IMG/VR virus record: IMGVR_UViG_3300046673_000071 | Location: 1-24,144 of that record | Source: a virus | Reading direction: 5' to 3' (one strand) | Length of the DNA: 24,144 bases | Shown: in pieces, positions 12,238-19,257 of the stretch | How the letters are laid out: each line of letters begins with the position of its first letter | How positions within the stretch are numbered: the first letter of the stretch is position 1 | Notes under the pieces: model-generated | What the model was told of the DNA's origin: nothing | Databases searched by the model: none | What the model saw: only the letters and a program-made list of their open reading frames with translations | Position numbers and translations under genes: made by a program

Positions 12238-12451
12238 ATCGTCGAACATAAAATCAGTAGGGTATGACAACGAGGCTAAGGCATTGGAAATTGAGTATAA
12301 GAACGGAGGCCTTTATCAATACCTGGACGTACCAGCAAAGACAGTGGCCGAGCTCCACGCGGCGGAGTCCATGGGCAGCTACCTGCACAAGACCATTAAA
12401 CCGAATCACGTCTGTAAGAAAGTTGGGGAGGTGAAGAAAGACGATGATTAA
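12218..12451 (+). CDS. KTSC-domain protein (77 aa)
   Basis: A small KTSC-domain protein: VKSSNIKSVGYDNEAKALEI, then EYKNGGLYQYLDVPAKTVAE and a Gly-Ser-Tyr-Leu-His segment (ESMGSYLHKTIK). This S-I-x-x-V-G-Y-D ... L-E-V/I-x-F/Y-x-x-G ... Y-x-Y-x-x-V-P order is the family pattern. The domain is named after the lysyl-tRNA synthetase context in which it was first seen and is probably nucleic-acid binding. CGGAGGA precedes ATG 12218. Confidence 0.75.
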   Translation: MDRISVKSSNIKSVGYDNEAKALEIEYKNGGLYQYLDVPAKTVAELHAAESMGSYLHKTIKPNHVCKKVGEVKKDDD

Positions 12452-13088
12452 TTACATACCGAAGCTAACATATCGCTTGGGCGGTATGAAACTTATTGGC
12501 CGTGCTGATGGTATTGAAGAGTGGACGCCTGGAATGTATGTCTATAGAGAATCGTATTTAAAGCATTCCTTTTTCATTGAAGATAACGCTATGTGGAAGT
12601 TTCTTGATCCAAAAGATAACTTAGACCCCCTGATAATTGCTTTAGATATAGAGGACTTTAATAATAGCGTATTAATTCCACACCAGCTTGATTTACATTT
12701 TGCCAAACAGCATAAAGTGAGAATCGGAGAAAAACAATACCGGCCAATTACGTCGGAGGATTTACAAAAAATAGCTTACGAAAGGGCGCATATCTATTTT
12801 GCGGAGAGGTTAAATAAAGCCGAAAGGATAATGTTGTGTGTCGGATATAATTTATCCCATTATTTATGCGAAATCAACATCATAGAAAAGCCGCCTGTTC
12901 CGGTTATAGCAGCACTGCAATTAATGTTGTGGATACATGATAAGTTGGAATTAATTAAAGATATTCCGGTAAATGCAATCCAGCCGGAAAGCACGGTGGC
13001 AGTGGGCGAAGTGGTTATGACGATCGACGGGCAGAAGATTACTAAAGAGCTGACGCTTAACGAAACTGACCTTTTAACTGGAGAGTAA
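12444..13088 (+). CDS. Hypothetical protein (214 aa)
   Basis: Starts within the end of the KTSC gene (8-nt overlap). It begins MINYIPKLTYRLGGMKLIGR with a beta-rich N-terminal half, then helices (LQKIAYERAHIYFAERLNKA; PVIAALQLMLWIHDKLELI) and an acidic end (TLNETDLLTGE). No catalytic motif or known domain is visible. It lies between the KTSC gene and a glycosyltransferase whose start overlaps its stop, so it could serve in the same modification step; this is from context only. Confidence 0.6.
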   Translation: MINYIPKLTYRLGGMKLIGRADGIEEWTPGMYVYRESYLKHSFFIEDNAMWKFLDPKDNLDPLIIALDIEDFNNSVLIPHQLDLHFAKQHKVRIGEKQYRPITSEDLQKIAYERAHIYFAERLNKAERIMLCVGYNLSHYLCEINIIEKPPVPVIAALQLMLWIHDKLELIKDIPVNAIQPESTVAVGEVVMTIDGQKITKELTLNETDLLTGE

Positions 13089-13879
13089 TGTCTCAAATAA
13101 CCTTTTCCATTCAAACCGGTTACCACCCGGAGCGGATGCCCGGCGTCTTGCAGAACATTGTCGACACCGCCAGCAATCCGGAGGACTTAGAAGTCGTGCT
13201 GGTGACGCACGAGGATGATCCAGACAGCCATCATTTCACCCATCCAAGGCTCAATATCAAGACATTCGTATTCGACGAGAACTACTCTTCGGCCATGAAA
13301 ACAGAGTTCTACCTCAAAGAAACCGAGGGTAATATACTATCGGGTATGAGCGACGACTACATTATCCATACGAAGGGCTGGGATGAAGAATTCAAAAGGA
13401 TGTTTGCTGAATATCCTGATCAAATCCTTTTAGTCGGCATTAACGACCTAATGCAAATGGGCGCACTCTTTACGATTCCTATTATTTCCCGGAGATCGGT
13501 TGAAATCGTCGGTTATCTAGTCCATCCAGCTTATCAGTATTATCGGGTTGACGATCATATTCACCATACTTACGATATCCTGCGCAGACTAGGACATGAC
13601 CGCATTATTTACCGCGAGGACATTATCTTCGAGCACAATCATTACGTTATGGTCAATGGCAAGCGAGCCTATGCAAAAGCCTTTACCGACAATGCGAACC
13701 ATGACGGGTTTTGTTATTGGATGCTGGAGGGTCAGAGGAAGATTGACGCGCTTAAATTGGCTATGGAAATTGATAGTTACGACAATGGGCATACTCCGTT
13801 GCGACACCATGAGCAGGTATACTGCGAGAAGTTAACCGAAATAAACGACGGCCTAACTAACTTCAGGAGGGTGGACTGA
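13088..13879 (+). CDS. Glycosyltransferase-like protein, GT-A fold (263 aa)
   Basis: MSQITFSIQTGYHPERMPGV is a family-2-like opening (beta strand followed by a short loop), then LQNIVDTASNPEDLEVVLVT, SSAMKTEFYLKETEGNILSG and MSDDYIIHTKGWDEEF. The MSDDYI acidic pair fits the metal- and sugar-nucleotide-binding D-x-D, and HTKGWDEEF fits the usual W..E/D after it. It has no membrane segment. Phage-encoded enzymes of this type glycosylate virion proteins or DNA bases or alter the host surface; which one applies here is unknown. It is co-translated with both neighbours. Confidence 0.65.
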   Translation: MSQITFSIQTGYHPERMPGVLQNIVDTASNPEDLEVVLVTHEDDPDSHHFTHPRLNIKTFVFDENYSSAMKTEFYLKETEGNILSGMSDDYIIHTKGWDEEFKRMFAEYPDQILLVGINDLMQMGALFTIPIISRRSVEIVGYLVHPAYQYYRVDDHIHHTYDILRRLGHDRIIYREDIIFEHNHYVMVNGKRAYAKAFTDNANHDGFCYWMLEGQRKIDALKLAMEIDSYDNGHTPLRHHEQVYCEKLTEINDGLTNFRRVD

Positions 13880-14298
13880 TGACAGTTGAAACTTTAAAGA
13901 ATATATTTCTAAAGAAGATTTGCAAAATGTTCGACCTTATGCCTCAAAAAGATCTCCGCTATTTAAAAGGGCAAAATACAAAACTAAAAGAAGAAATTAA
14001 AAGGGCGAAGAAAGAAATGAAAAGGGCAGAGGTTGAAGTTGAGGAAGCTCTTGATAATCGATATAAATTAAAAACGTACCGAAAAAGCGAAGATGTCCTC
14101 CTGCGTTATGAATTATTAGTTAAATATAGTGAAAGCCGTGACGCGTCGCTAACGCGAACTATAGGGAAGCTATTACAAGAAATGGCCGATGCCCACCTTG
14201 CTTATAGTATGTCGATTAGGGATAATAAAGGTATTTCCGAACAGCAAGACACGCCTGTTAAAATGAAAAATGGTTATTATTTATGGGAGAGATTATGA
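13879..14298 (+). CDS. Coiled-coil protein (139 aa)
   Basis: Begins MTVETLKNIFLKKICKMFDL. Residues of about 28-60 (LRYLKGQNTKLKEEIKRAKK, then EMKRAEVEVEEALDNRY) form a strong charged coiled coil. The C-terminal part is helical and ends KMKNGYYLWERL. The ATG overlaps the glycosyltransferase stop. It is probably structural or an adaptor; no family is recognised. Confidence 0.65.
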   Translation: MTVETLKNIFLKKICKMFDLMPQKDLRYLKGQNTKLKEEIKRAKKEMKRAEVEVEEALDNRYKLKTYRKSEDVLLRYELLVKYSESRDASLTRTIGKLLQEMADAHLAYSMSIRDNKGISEQQDTPVKMKNGYYLWERL

Positions 14299-14531
14299 CC
14301 ATCGACCGTTCCAGGCTAATAGGGCGCAAGGAAATTCAGCCGGTGTTTGATCGTCTTTATGGCATTACCACTTGGCCTAGCGTTCTGGCTTATATAAAGC
14401 GTAATAAATTCCCTCTTCACAGAATTGGTACTGGATATGCTGAAAAACCTCTCATTTTCGTCCATGAACTCATAGAATTCGAGCTTAAAAACGGCAGAAA
14501 TATATCTATAAACGACATAATTATCAGTTGA
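14295..14531 (+). CDS. Excisionase/AlpA-like winged-HTH protein (78 aa)
   Basis: MTIDRSRLIGRKEIQPVFDR and then TTWPSVLAYIKRNKFPLHRI have the layout of a MerR/excisionase-type winged helix: I-G-R-K-E-I, a recognition helix with W-P-S-V-x-x-Y-I-K, then a basic wing before a final helix (FVHELIEFELK). Possible roles are control of late genes or DNA packaging, as similar folds occur in small terminase-like proteins. The start ATG 14295 overlaps the preceding stop; an in-frame ATG 12 bases earlier is less likely. About 105 nt without a gene follow. Confidence 0.55.
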   Translation: MTIDRSRLIGRKEIQPVFDRLYGITTWPSVLAYIKRNKFPLHRIGTGYAEKPLIFVHELIEFELKNGRNISINDIIIS

Positions 14532-14636
14532 CAATTCTTTACCATACGTTACCCATCAAAAATTAAATCTTATGTTATTATAAATCCACCTAGTTAAGAA
14601 CTTATTTTGAATGGTTTTCTACTTACGGTGGGTTAG

Positions 14637-16856
14637 TTGGATGAAATAACAAGAGGTGAAACACTCCAAACGGGCGTACCGTCGGCTCTTCTGAAGGACA
14701 AGAAGGCGCCGGATTCGTTTACTTCGTCAAAGACTCACTACCTAGACACAGCTCCCTATCAAGAACGTCTCCGCAAACTGATGAACTGGCGCCGGCAGGC
14801 CCGCGTCGCTCAGTCTGACAACCGTATGGAAATGGCTATTGATGAAGATTTCTATGACGGGATCCAGCTTGAACCGGAAGACCTGCACATCCTCACAGAA
14901 CGAAACCAGCCACCGCTTGTCTTTAACGTAACCAAGAACACAATCAACTGGATGCTGGGGACTGAAAGGCAGGCGCGTATCGACAGTCGTGTACTCCCAA
15001 GGAAAAAAGCCGGAGCGGACACAGCAAAGACTAAAACCAAGCTGATGAAATACACTTCGGACACTTCCAAGGGCGAGTACGAGAAATCCCAGGCTTTTGA
15101 ATCAAGCATAAAAGCTGGATTAGGCTGGCTGGAAAACGGTGTCAGGAGCAACGACGACGAACCTATTTTTATGAGGCAAGAGCGCTGGCGTAATATGTGG
15201 TATGACCATCTTGGCCTTTCTCTTGACGGATCAGACTGGCGTTTCGAAATCCGCGAGAAGTGGGTTGACCTAGATATAGCTATCGGAATGTTTCCTGAAC
15301 GCGAAGACAGACTTAAAGTGGTGGCCGAAGGCGTGAATTCCCTTTATCCCTACCTACCAGACGACGCCGTAATTACCGACGTAGCTTCGGAATTCGACTT
15401 GGAAAGCGACCTTGACGCCCTCTTCGGCGGGAACTACGACGGCATGAGGGAACGCTTGAAATTGGTCGAAACCTGGTACCGAATACCCGATAATGTCAAA
15501 ATACTTAAAATGCGTGACGAAGACACTCCTTATGGTGCTCTTAATGGCGCTATCTTCCGGCCTACCATGGCAGATCATCAATACCTAGTCCGCGGCGGCT
15601 ATTTCACCCTGACCGACGCCAGAATATTAACAGTGCGGCAGGCAATTTGGGCTGGCGGTACTCTCCTTCAGGACGATCTTACGCCGTATAATCATAACAG
15701 ATTCCCTTTCGTTCCGATGTTTTGTTATCGTCGGCAGCGCGACAATATGCCTTACGGCGTCATTCGTGACCTCAGGGATCCTCAAAGCGACCTCAATAAG
15801 AGGCGGTCCCGTGCATTATTCAGACTTACCAGCAATAGAATAATTGCGGAAGAAGGAGCTGTAAATGACAAGAAAGAGGCTTATGAAGAAGTAAATAAGC
15901 CCGATGGATATGTAGAAGTCAAAGCCGGCAAAATGGACAAGTTTAAGATACAGGACGAAAAAGATTTAGCTTCCGCGGATCTTGAAATGTCGAGAGACGA
16001 CGAGAGGTTTATCGAGTCAATATCCGGCGTCACTCCTGAAAACAAAGGCACGGTGCGCAAAGACCTTTCGGGGAAGGCAATCCAAAACATTCAAGAACAA
16101 GGGCATACGACAAGTGCGGTGCCCTTTGATAATTACTACCTAGCCTTACAGTTGGAAGGAGAAACACGGCTGTCACTAATTGAGCAGTTTTACGACGAGG
16201 AAAAGGAATACCGTGTCACCGGAGACGAAAATAAAGACGACTTCGTTAAGATCAACGAGAAGAAAGACGGAAAAATCCTCAACAATATTACCGAAAGCAA
16301 GGCTGATTACATCGTCAGCAAGCAGAGCTTCAAGGATACGCTCAGACAGTCCATGCTGGCTACTTTCATGGAACTGATCACAAACTTCTCGAAGTCCATG
16401 CCGAATGTGGCGCTTGCGCTTCTTGACCTGGCTTTTGAGCTTATGGACGAGTTGTCTGTAAAAGATGAAGTTGTGGCGCGGATCAGGAAGATTAACGGGC
16501 AGCAGGCTCCGGAAGACGAACAAACACCAGAAGAGAAACAAGAAGCCGCTAAACAGAAACAGGCCCAAGAGCAGAAGCAACAGCAAGACCAGCAAATTCA
16601 ACAGGCTCTTATCCAGGCGAAACTGGCGATTGAGCAGAATAAGGCCCTTGGACTGAAAAACAAAGCGGACAAAGATCAAATCGATGGTGCCATGGTAAAA
16701 CTTCAAGGCTTCTTAAATGCGTTGGAAGTGGCCGGAGTATTAAAAGCAAACCCGGCTTTGGCGGCGGCAGCAGACAATATTTTCGCGGAGGCGGCAGCAG
16801 CGCCGATTGAAGGGCAAGAACAGCCGGGCGCTCAAAATACGGTTAATAAACAATGA
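14637..16856 (+). CDS. Portal protein, P22 type (739 aa)
   Basis: Forms the dodecameric ring through which DNA enters the head. NQPPLVFNVTKNTINWMLGT and ERQARIDSRVLPR, followed by WLENGVRSNDDEPIFMRQER and NMWYDHLG, match P22-like portals, as does the 739-residue length. The C-terminus is a Gln/Glu/Lys-rich coiled coil (about residues 635-675) followed by an Ala-rich end, like the helical barrel in this family. The start appears to be TTG 14637 after GGTGGG. The 105-nt upstream gap holds CCACC (14586-14590), which could pair with GGTGG at the ribosome site, but this is weak. The stop overlaps the next start. Confidence 0.9.
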   Translation: MDEITRGETLQTGVPSALLKDKKAPDSFTSSKTHYLDTAPYQERLRKLMNWRRQARVAQSDNRMEMAIDEDFYDGIQLEPEDLHILTERNQPPLVFNVTKNTINWMLGTERQARIDSRVLPRKKAGADTAKTKTKLMKYTSDTSKGEYEKSQAFESSIKAGLGWLENGVRSNDDEPIFMRQERWRNMWYDHLGLSLDGSDWRFEIREKWVDLDIAIGMFPEREDRLKVVAEGVNSLYPYLPDDAVITDVASEFDLESDLDALFGGNYDGMRERLKLVETWYRIPDNVKILKMRDEDTPYGALNGAIFRPTMADHQYLVRGGYFTLTDARILTVRQAIWAGGTLLQDDLTPYNHNRFPFVPMFCYRRQRDNMPYGVIRDLRDPQSDLNKRRSRALFRLTSNRIIAEEGAVNDKKEAYEEVNKPDGYVEVKAGKMDKFKIQDEKDLASADLEMSRDDERFIESISGVTPENKGTVRKDLSGKAIQNIQEQGHTTSAVPFDNYYLALQLEGETRLSLIEQFYDEEKEYRVTGDENKDDFVKINEKKDGKILNNITESKADYIVSKQSFKDTLRQSMLATFMELITNFSKSMPNVALALLDLAFELMDELSVKDEVVARIRKINGQQAPEDEQTPEEKQEAAKQKQAQEQKQQQDQQIQQALIQAKLAIEQNKALGLKNKADKDQIDGAMVKLQGFLNALEVAGVLKANPALAAAADNIFAEAAAAPIEGQEQPGAQNTVNKQ

Positions 16857-16999
16857 CGAAAAGCGAATATAACAAAAAGTGGCGAGAGGCAAACACTGAA
16901 AGAGGCACTAACGAATACAATAATTTAGGGGTTGCTTGCCGAACTTGCAATCATAAAAAACACAATAAAACAGAGGTGGAATTCCGCAATGAGGGGTGA
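16853..16999 (+). CDS. HNH C-terminal-like fragment (48 aa)
   Basis: The ATG overlaps the portal stop. The product (MTKSEYNKKWREANTERGTN, then NLGVACRTCNHKKHNKTEVE) resembles the second half of an HNH nuclease: N-L-x-x-A-C-x-x-C-N-x-x-K is the end of the HNH motif. The first His and first Cys pair are missing, so it is probably a remnant of a homing endonuclease inserted between portal and scaffold genes. A small zinc-binding protein is the alternative. Confidence 0.5.
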   Translation: MTKSEYNKKWREANTERGTNEYNNLGVACRTCNHKKHNKTEVEFRNEG

Positions 17000-17004
17000 T
17001 CATT

Positions 17005-17256
17005 ATGGGGTGGGAAAAGAAAGCAAAGAGAAAAACGGGCAAAATAGAAGTCCCTACTTCACGGGAAGAGGAAGACAAGGAACTGGAAGCACGTCAGGAT
17101 TTAGACGCGGTCATTCGTCACCATGTGGTTCACAGGAATCCGGAAAGACTCAAAGCGGTTCACAAGCTGGCCACACAGAGACTTGAGGATAATAGGGGCA
17201 AACTGGCCGAAACTAAACACGCGATTGCTCTTGGTAAAAAAGGCGGCGATAACTAA
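17005..17256 (+). CDS. Hypothetical helical protein (83 aa)
   Basis: The start is set by GAGGGGTGAT upstream of ATG 17005. The product opens MGWEKKAKRKTGKIEVPTSR and is then helical with many charges (DLDAVIRHHVVHRNPERLKA, later LATQRLEDNRGKLAETKH) and ends basic. No family is recognised. It lies between portal and scaffold-like genes in the head cluster, so it may be a small internal or assembly protein. Confidence 0.6.
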   Translation: MGWEKKAKRKTGKIEVPTSREEEDKELEARQDLDAVIRHHVVHRNPERLKAVHKLATQRLEDNRGKLAETKHAIALGKKGGDN

Positions 17257-17284
17257 CAATTAATCTTTAGGGAGGAATTATAAA

Positions 17285-17665
17285 ATGGCAACTCAGACTT
17301 TCACCGGGACGGGGCAGGCATACGCCCCGCAAGTAGTAAAACCGACGGCAATAGTATCAGACGGCACTTCTTTATGGGTAGCCGGGGATAATGGCAAAAT
17401 TCATAAATATACGATCTCTGGCGGTGCTTATGCCGGCATTGTGGCTTCGGTAACTGAAAAAATCGTCGATATGGCGATTAACGGCACACACCTTTTGGTA
17501 TGCACCGACAAAGGCAGGGTGTATTCCTTTACGCTTTCAACTGCCGCCTCTGAAGGTTTGGCTTTGGATCTGGTAAGCGAAGGGATTACGAATATAGCTG
17601 TTTATTCGGGGGTTGCCTACATCACAACCAACAAAGGCGACGTGTACGCGTATACACTAGGCTAA
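17285..17665 (+). CDS. Three-bladed propeller-like repeat protein (126 aa)
   Basis: Three repeats about 40 residues apart: GTSLWVAGDNGKIHKYTI (from residue 27), GTHLLVCTDKGRVYSFTL (about 67) and GVAYITTNKGDVYAYTLG (109-126). Each has the strand-turn-strand pattern of a PQQ/WD-type beta-propeller blade. Three blades are too few for a closed propeller, so oligomerisation would be needed. AGGGAGGA precedes ATG 17285. Its position between portal and scaffold suggests a virion or decoration protein; this is inference. Confidence 0.6.
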   Translation: MATQTFTGTGQAYAPQVVKPTAIVSDGTSLWVAGDNGKIHKYTISGGAYAGIVASVTEKIVDMAINGTHLLVCTDKGRVYSFTLSTAASEGLALDLVSEGITNIAVYSGVAYITTNKGDVYAYTLG

Positions 17666-17691
17666 ACTTTAAGGATTAGGAGGAAAACAGG

Positions 17692-18813
17692 ATGGTTACG
17701 AAAGCCAAAGAGGAAGAAGTGAAAGTGGATATCGAAATACCTACCAACATTGATGCTCCGCCGGATGGATACTCCGTTGATGAGTGGCAGGATTTGTCCT
17801 ATGAAGAGAAGGCCGGGATTCTGGATAGTATCAAAAATCCGGAAGATGATCCGGAGCCGGAAGAAAAGAAATTGACGCAGGAAGAGAAAGACGCTCTTGC
17901 GGCGATTGCTGAGGAAAACAAAACGGCAGAGGAGAGGGCAGCGGAAGAGAAGGACGCCGAGGATGCCCGGATAGCAGAAAGGGCAAAGACCGAAGGCAAG
18001 ACAGTTGAAGAGATTGCCAAGATTGAAGAGGCGGAGAAGATCGCTGACGCAGCGAACAAGAAAGAAGAAGTCGTGGAAGTAACTGACGACACTCTTTTGA
18101 CTTTCCGGCCGACACTGACAGAAGCGGAAATGCCGAAAGTCCCTGATAAACCGGAGGAAATAGAAGAGGTTATATCGCCGGAAATTCAAGTAAAGTTTAA
18201 AGAGCTTAAAGCGAAATATGACGATGGCGATCTTACGGCGGATGAATACCAGAACGGCAGGGATAAACTAAACCGCCAGATCATAAAGCACACGATGGAC
18301 GTCAACGCCGCCGCAAAGGAAGAGTGGGAAGCGTCTAAGGCTGCGGTGGAAGAGAAAAAGAGCGATTTGCTTTGGAAAAAAGAGCAGATTCACTTTCTCA
18401 ACGCCAAGCCTGAGTATATGTCCTCAAAGGCAGTCGACGCCGCGGCAAAAATTAAGAGCAATGCCCTGTTTGGCGCATTGACGGAAATGGTTAAATCAAT
18501 AACCGGCGATCCCGCAAACTCTAATCTTACGGGTATGCAGGTATTAGTCAAAGCTGACAAAGCGGTAAAGGAGGCTTTTGGAATCAAGCCCGCGGGAAAG
18601 AAAGAGGTTATACCGGATAAAACAAACAAACCGTCGGCAAAGAAACCGGACCTAAAGACTCTGGCGGATGTGCCCGCAGCGGCTACAAACATGGACGGCA
18701 TTGACGATAGTTTTGCGCTGATCGACAAACTGTCAGGAGAAGCATACGAGAACGCTCTGGAAAGGATGCCCGATAAGACACGCCAAGCGTATCTTGACAG
18801 GGCAGACAAGTGA
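17692..18813 (+). CDS. Scaffolding-like acidic protein (373 aa)
   Basis: A long Glu/Ala/Lys-rich protein. The N-terminal half is nearly all charged helix (KLTQEEKDALAAIAEENKTA and AEERAAEEKDAEDARIAERA), and the C-terminal part has a compact segment (LFGALTEMVKSITGDPANSN) and a Pro/Lys linker. Coiled-coil character, acidity and location between portal and major capsid genes are typical of a prohead scaffold. It could alternatively be an internal head protein. AGGAGGAAAA precedes ATG 17692. The stop overlaps the GTG start of the CsrA-like gene (GTGA). Confidence 0.6.
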   Translation: MVTKAKEEEVKVDIEIPTNIDAPPDGYSVDEWQDLSYEEKAGILDSIKNPEDDPEPEEKKLTQEEKDALAAIAEENKTAEERAAEEKDAEDARIAERAKTEGKTVEEIAKIEEAEKIADAANKKEEVVEVTDDTLLTFRPTLTEAEMPKVPDKPEEIEEVISPEIQVKFKELKAKYDDGDLTADEYQNGRDKLNRQIIKHTMDVNAAAKEEWEASKAAVEEKKSDLLWKKEQIHFLNAKPEYMSSKAVDAAAKIKSNALFGALTEMVKSITGDPANSNLTGMQVLVKADKAVKEAFGIKPAGKKEVIPDKTNKPSAKKPDLKTLADVPAAATNMDGIDDSFALIDKLSGEAYENALERMPDKTRQAYLDRADK

Positions 18814-19010
18814 ATAGCGTGGGTTGTTTGATAAAAGTAATCAAGGTTGGCGACGAATTGGTCTTGAAAGTGCCGGCGTCGGACAAGCCTTATGACGTGT
18901 CGGTTTTCCTGACTGAAAAGGCTGGAAGGAACGCGGTGCTCAAAATAACCGCCAACAAGTTTATAGAGATTCAGCATTTTAAGCAGCAAAGTGTAGGGCA
19001 GAAGCCCTAA
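18810..19010 (+). CDS. CsrA-like RNA-binding protein (66 aa)
   Basis: A 66-residue protein with the CsrA layout. IKVIKVGDELVL matches the L..x..V-G-[DE]-x-[IL]-V-[IL] start of CsrA. VSVFLTEKAGRNAVLKITAN and KFIEI match its V.V.....G..V.[LI].I.A.K.[VI].I core. The main difference is a longer loop after VGDELVL. CsrA proteins bind A-N-GGA motifs in leaders and repress or stabilise mRNAs. GGA motifs occur just downstream, in the leader of the intron-bearing capsid gene (CAGGACG at about 19021, GGGAGG at the ribosome site). The start is GTG, coupled to the scaffold stop. Confidence 0.45.
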   Translation: MNSVGCLIKVIKVGDELVLKVPASDKPYDVSVFLTEKAGRNAVLKITANKFIEIQHFKQQSVGQKP

Positions 19011-19060
19011 ATAATTGGCCCAGGACGGTCTTATACTACTCTTAAAGGGAGGTACAAATT

Positions 19061-19257
19061 ATGGGACAGACTATCATTGGTCTGAACGACGCTAAGGCCG
19101 TCAAGAGATACTCCGGAAATCTTGCGGTCGACGTCGGCAGAAAAGGTTATTGGACACGGAAGTTTATGGGCAAGGGCGAAGTCCCGACCAAACCGATCTG
19201 GCAGATAACCGATTTGGAATCGGATGCCGGAGAACAGATCACTTACGATTTATCGAT
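19061..19257 (+). CDS. Capsid exon 1
   Basis: Encodes MGQTIIGLNDAKAVKRYSGN through residue 65 plus two bases of codon 66. It ends in TCGAT; the last T forms the U-G pair at the 5' splice site with GTCG at 19267-19264 inside the P1 hairpin. Without splicing the frame continues 14 codons into the intron (LTSRLAARAALNN) and stops at 19300. Confidence 0.8.

Noticed and set aside
14529-14580. Promoter with TTGACA before the portal gene
   Set aside because: The -35 is perfect but no acceptable -10 lies 16-18 bases downstream; the TATAAA further on is too far.
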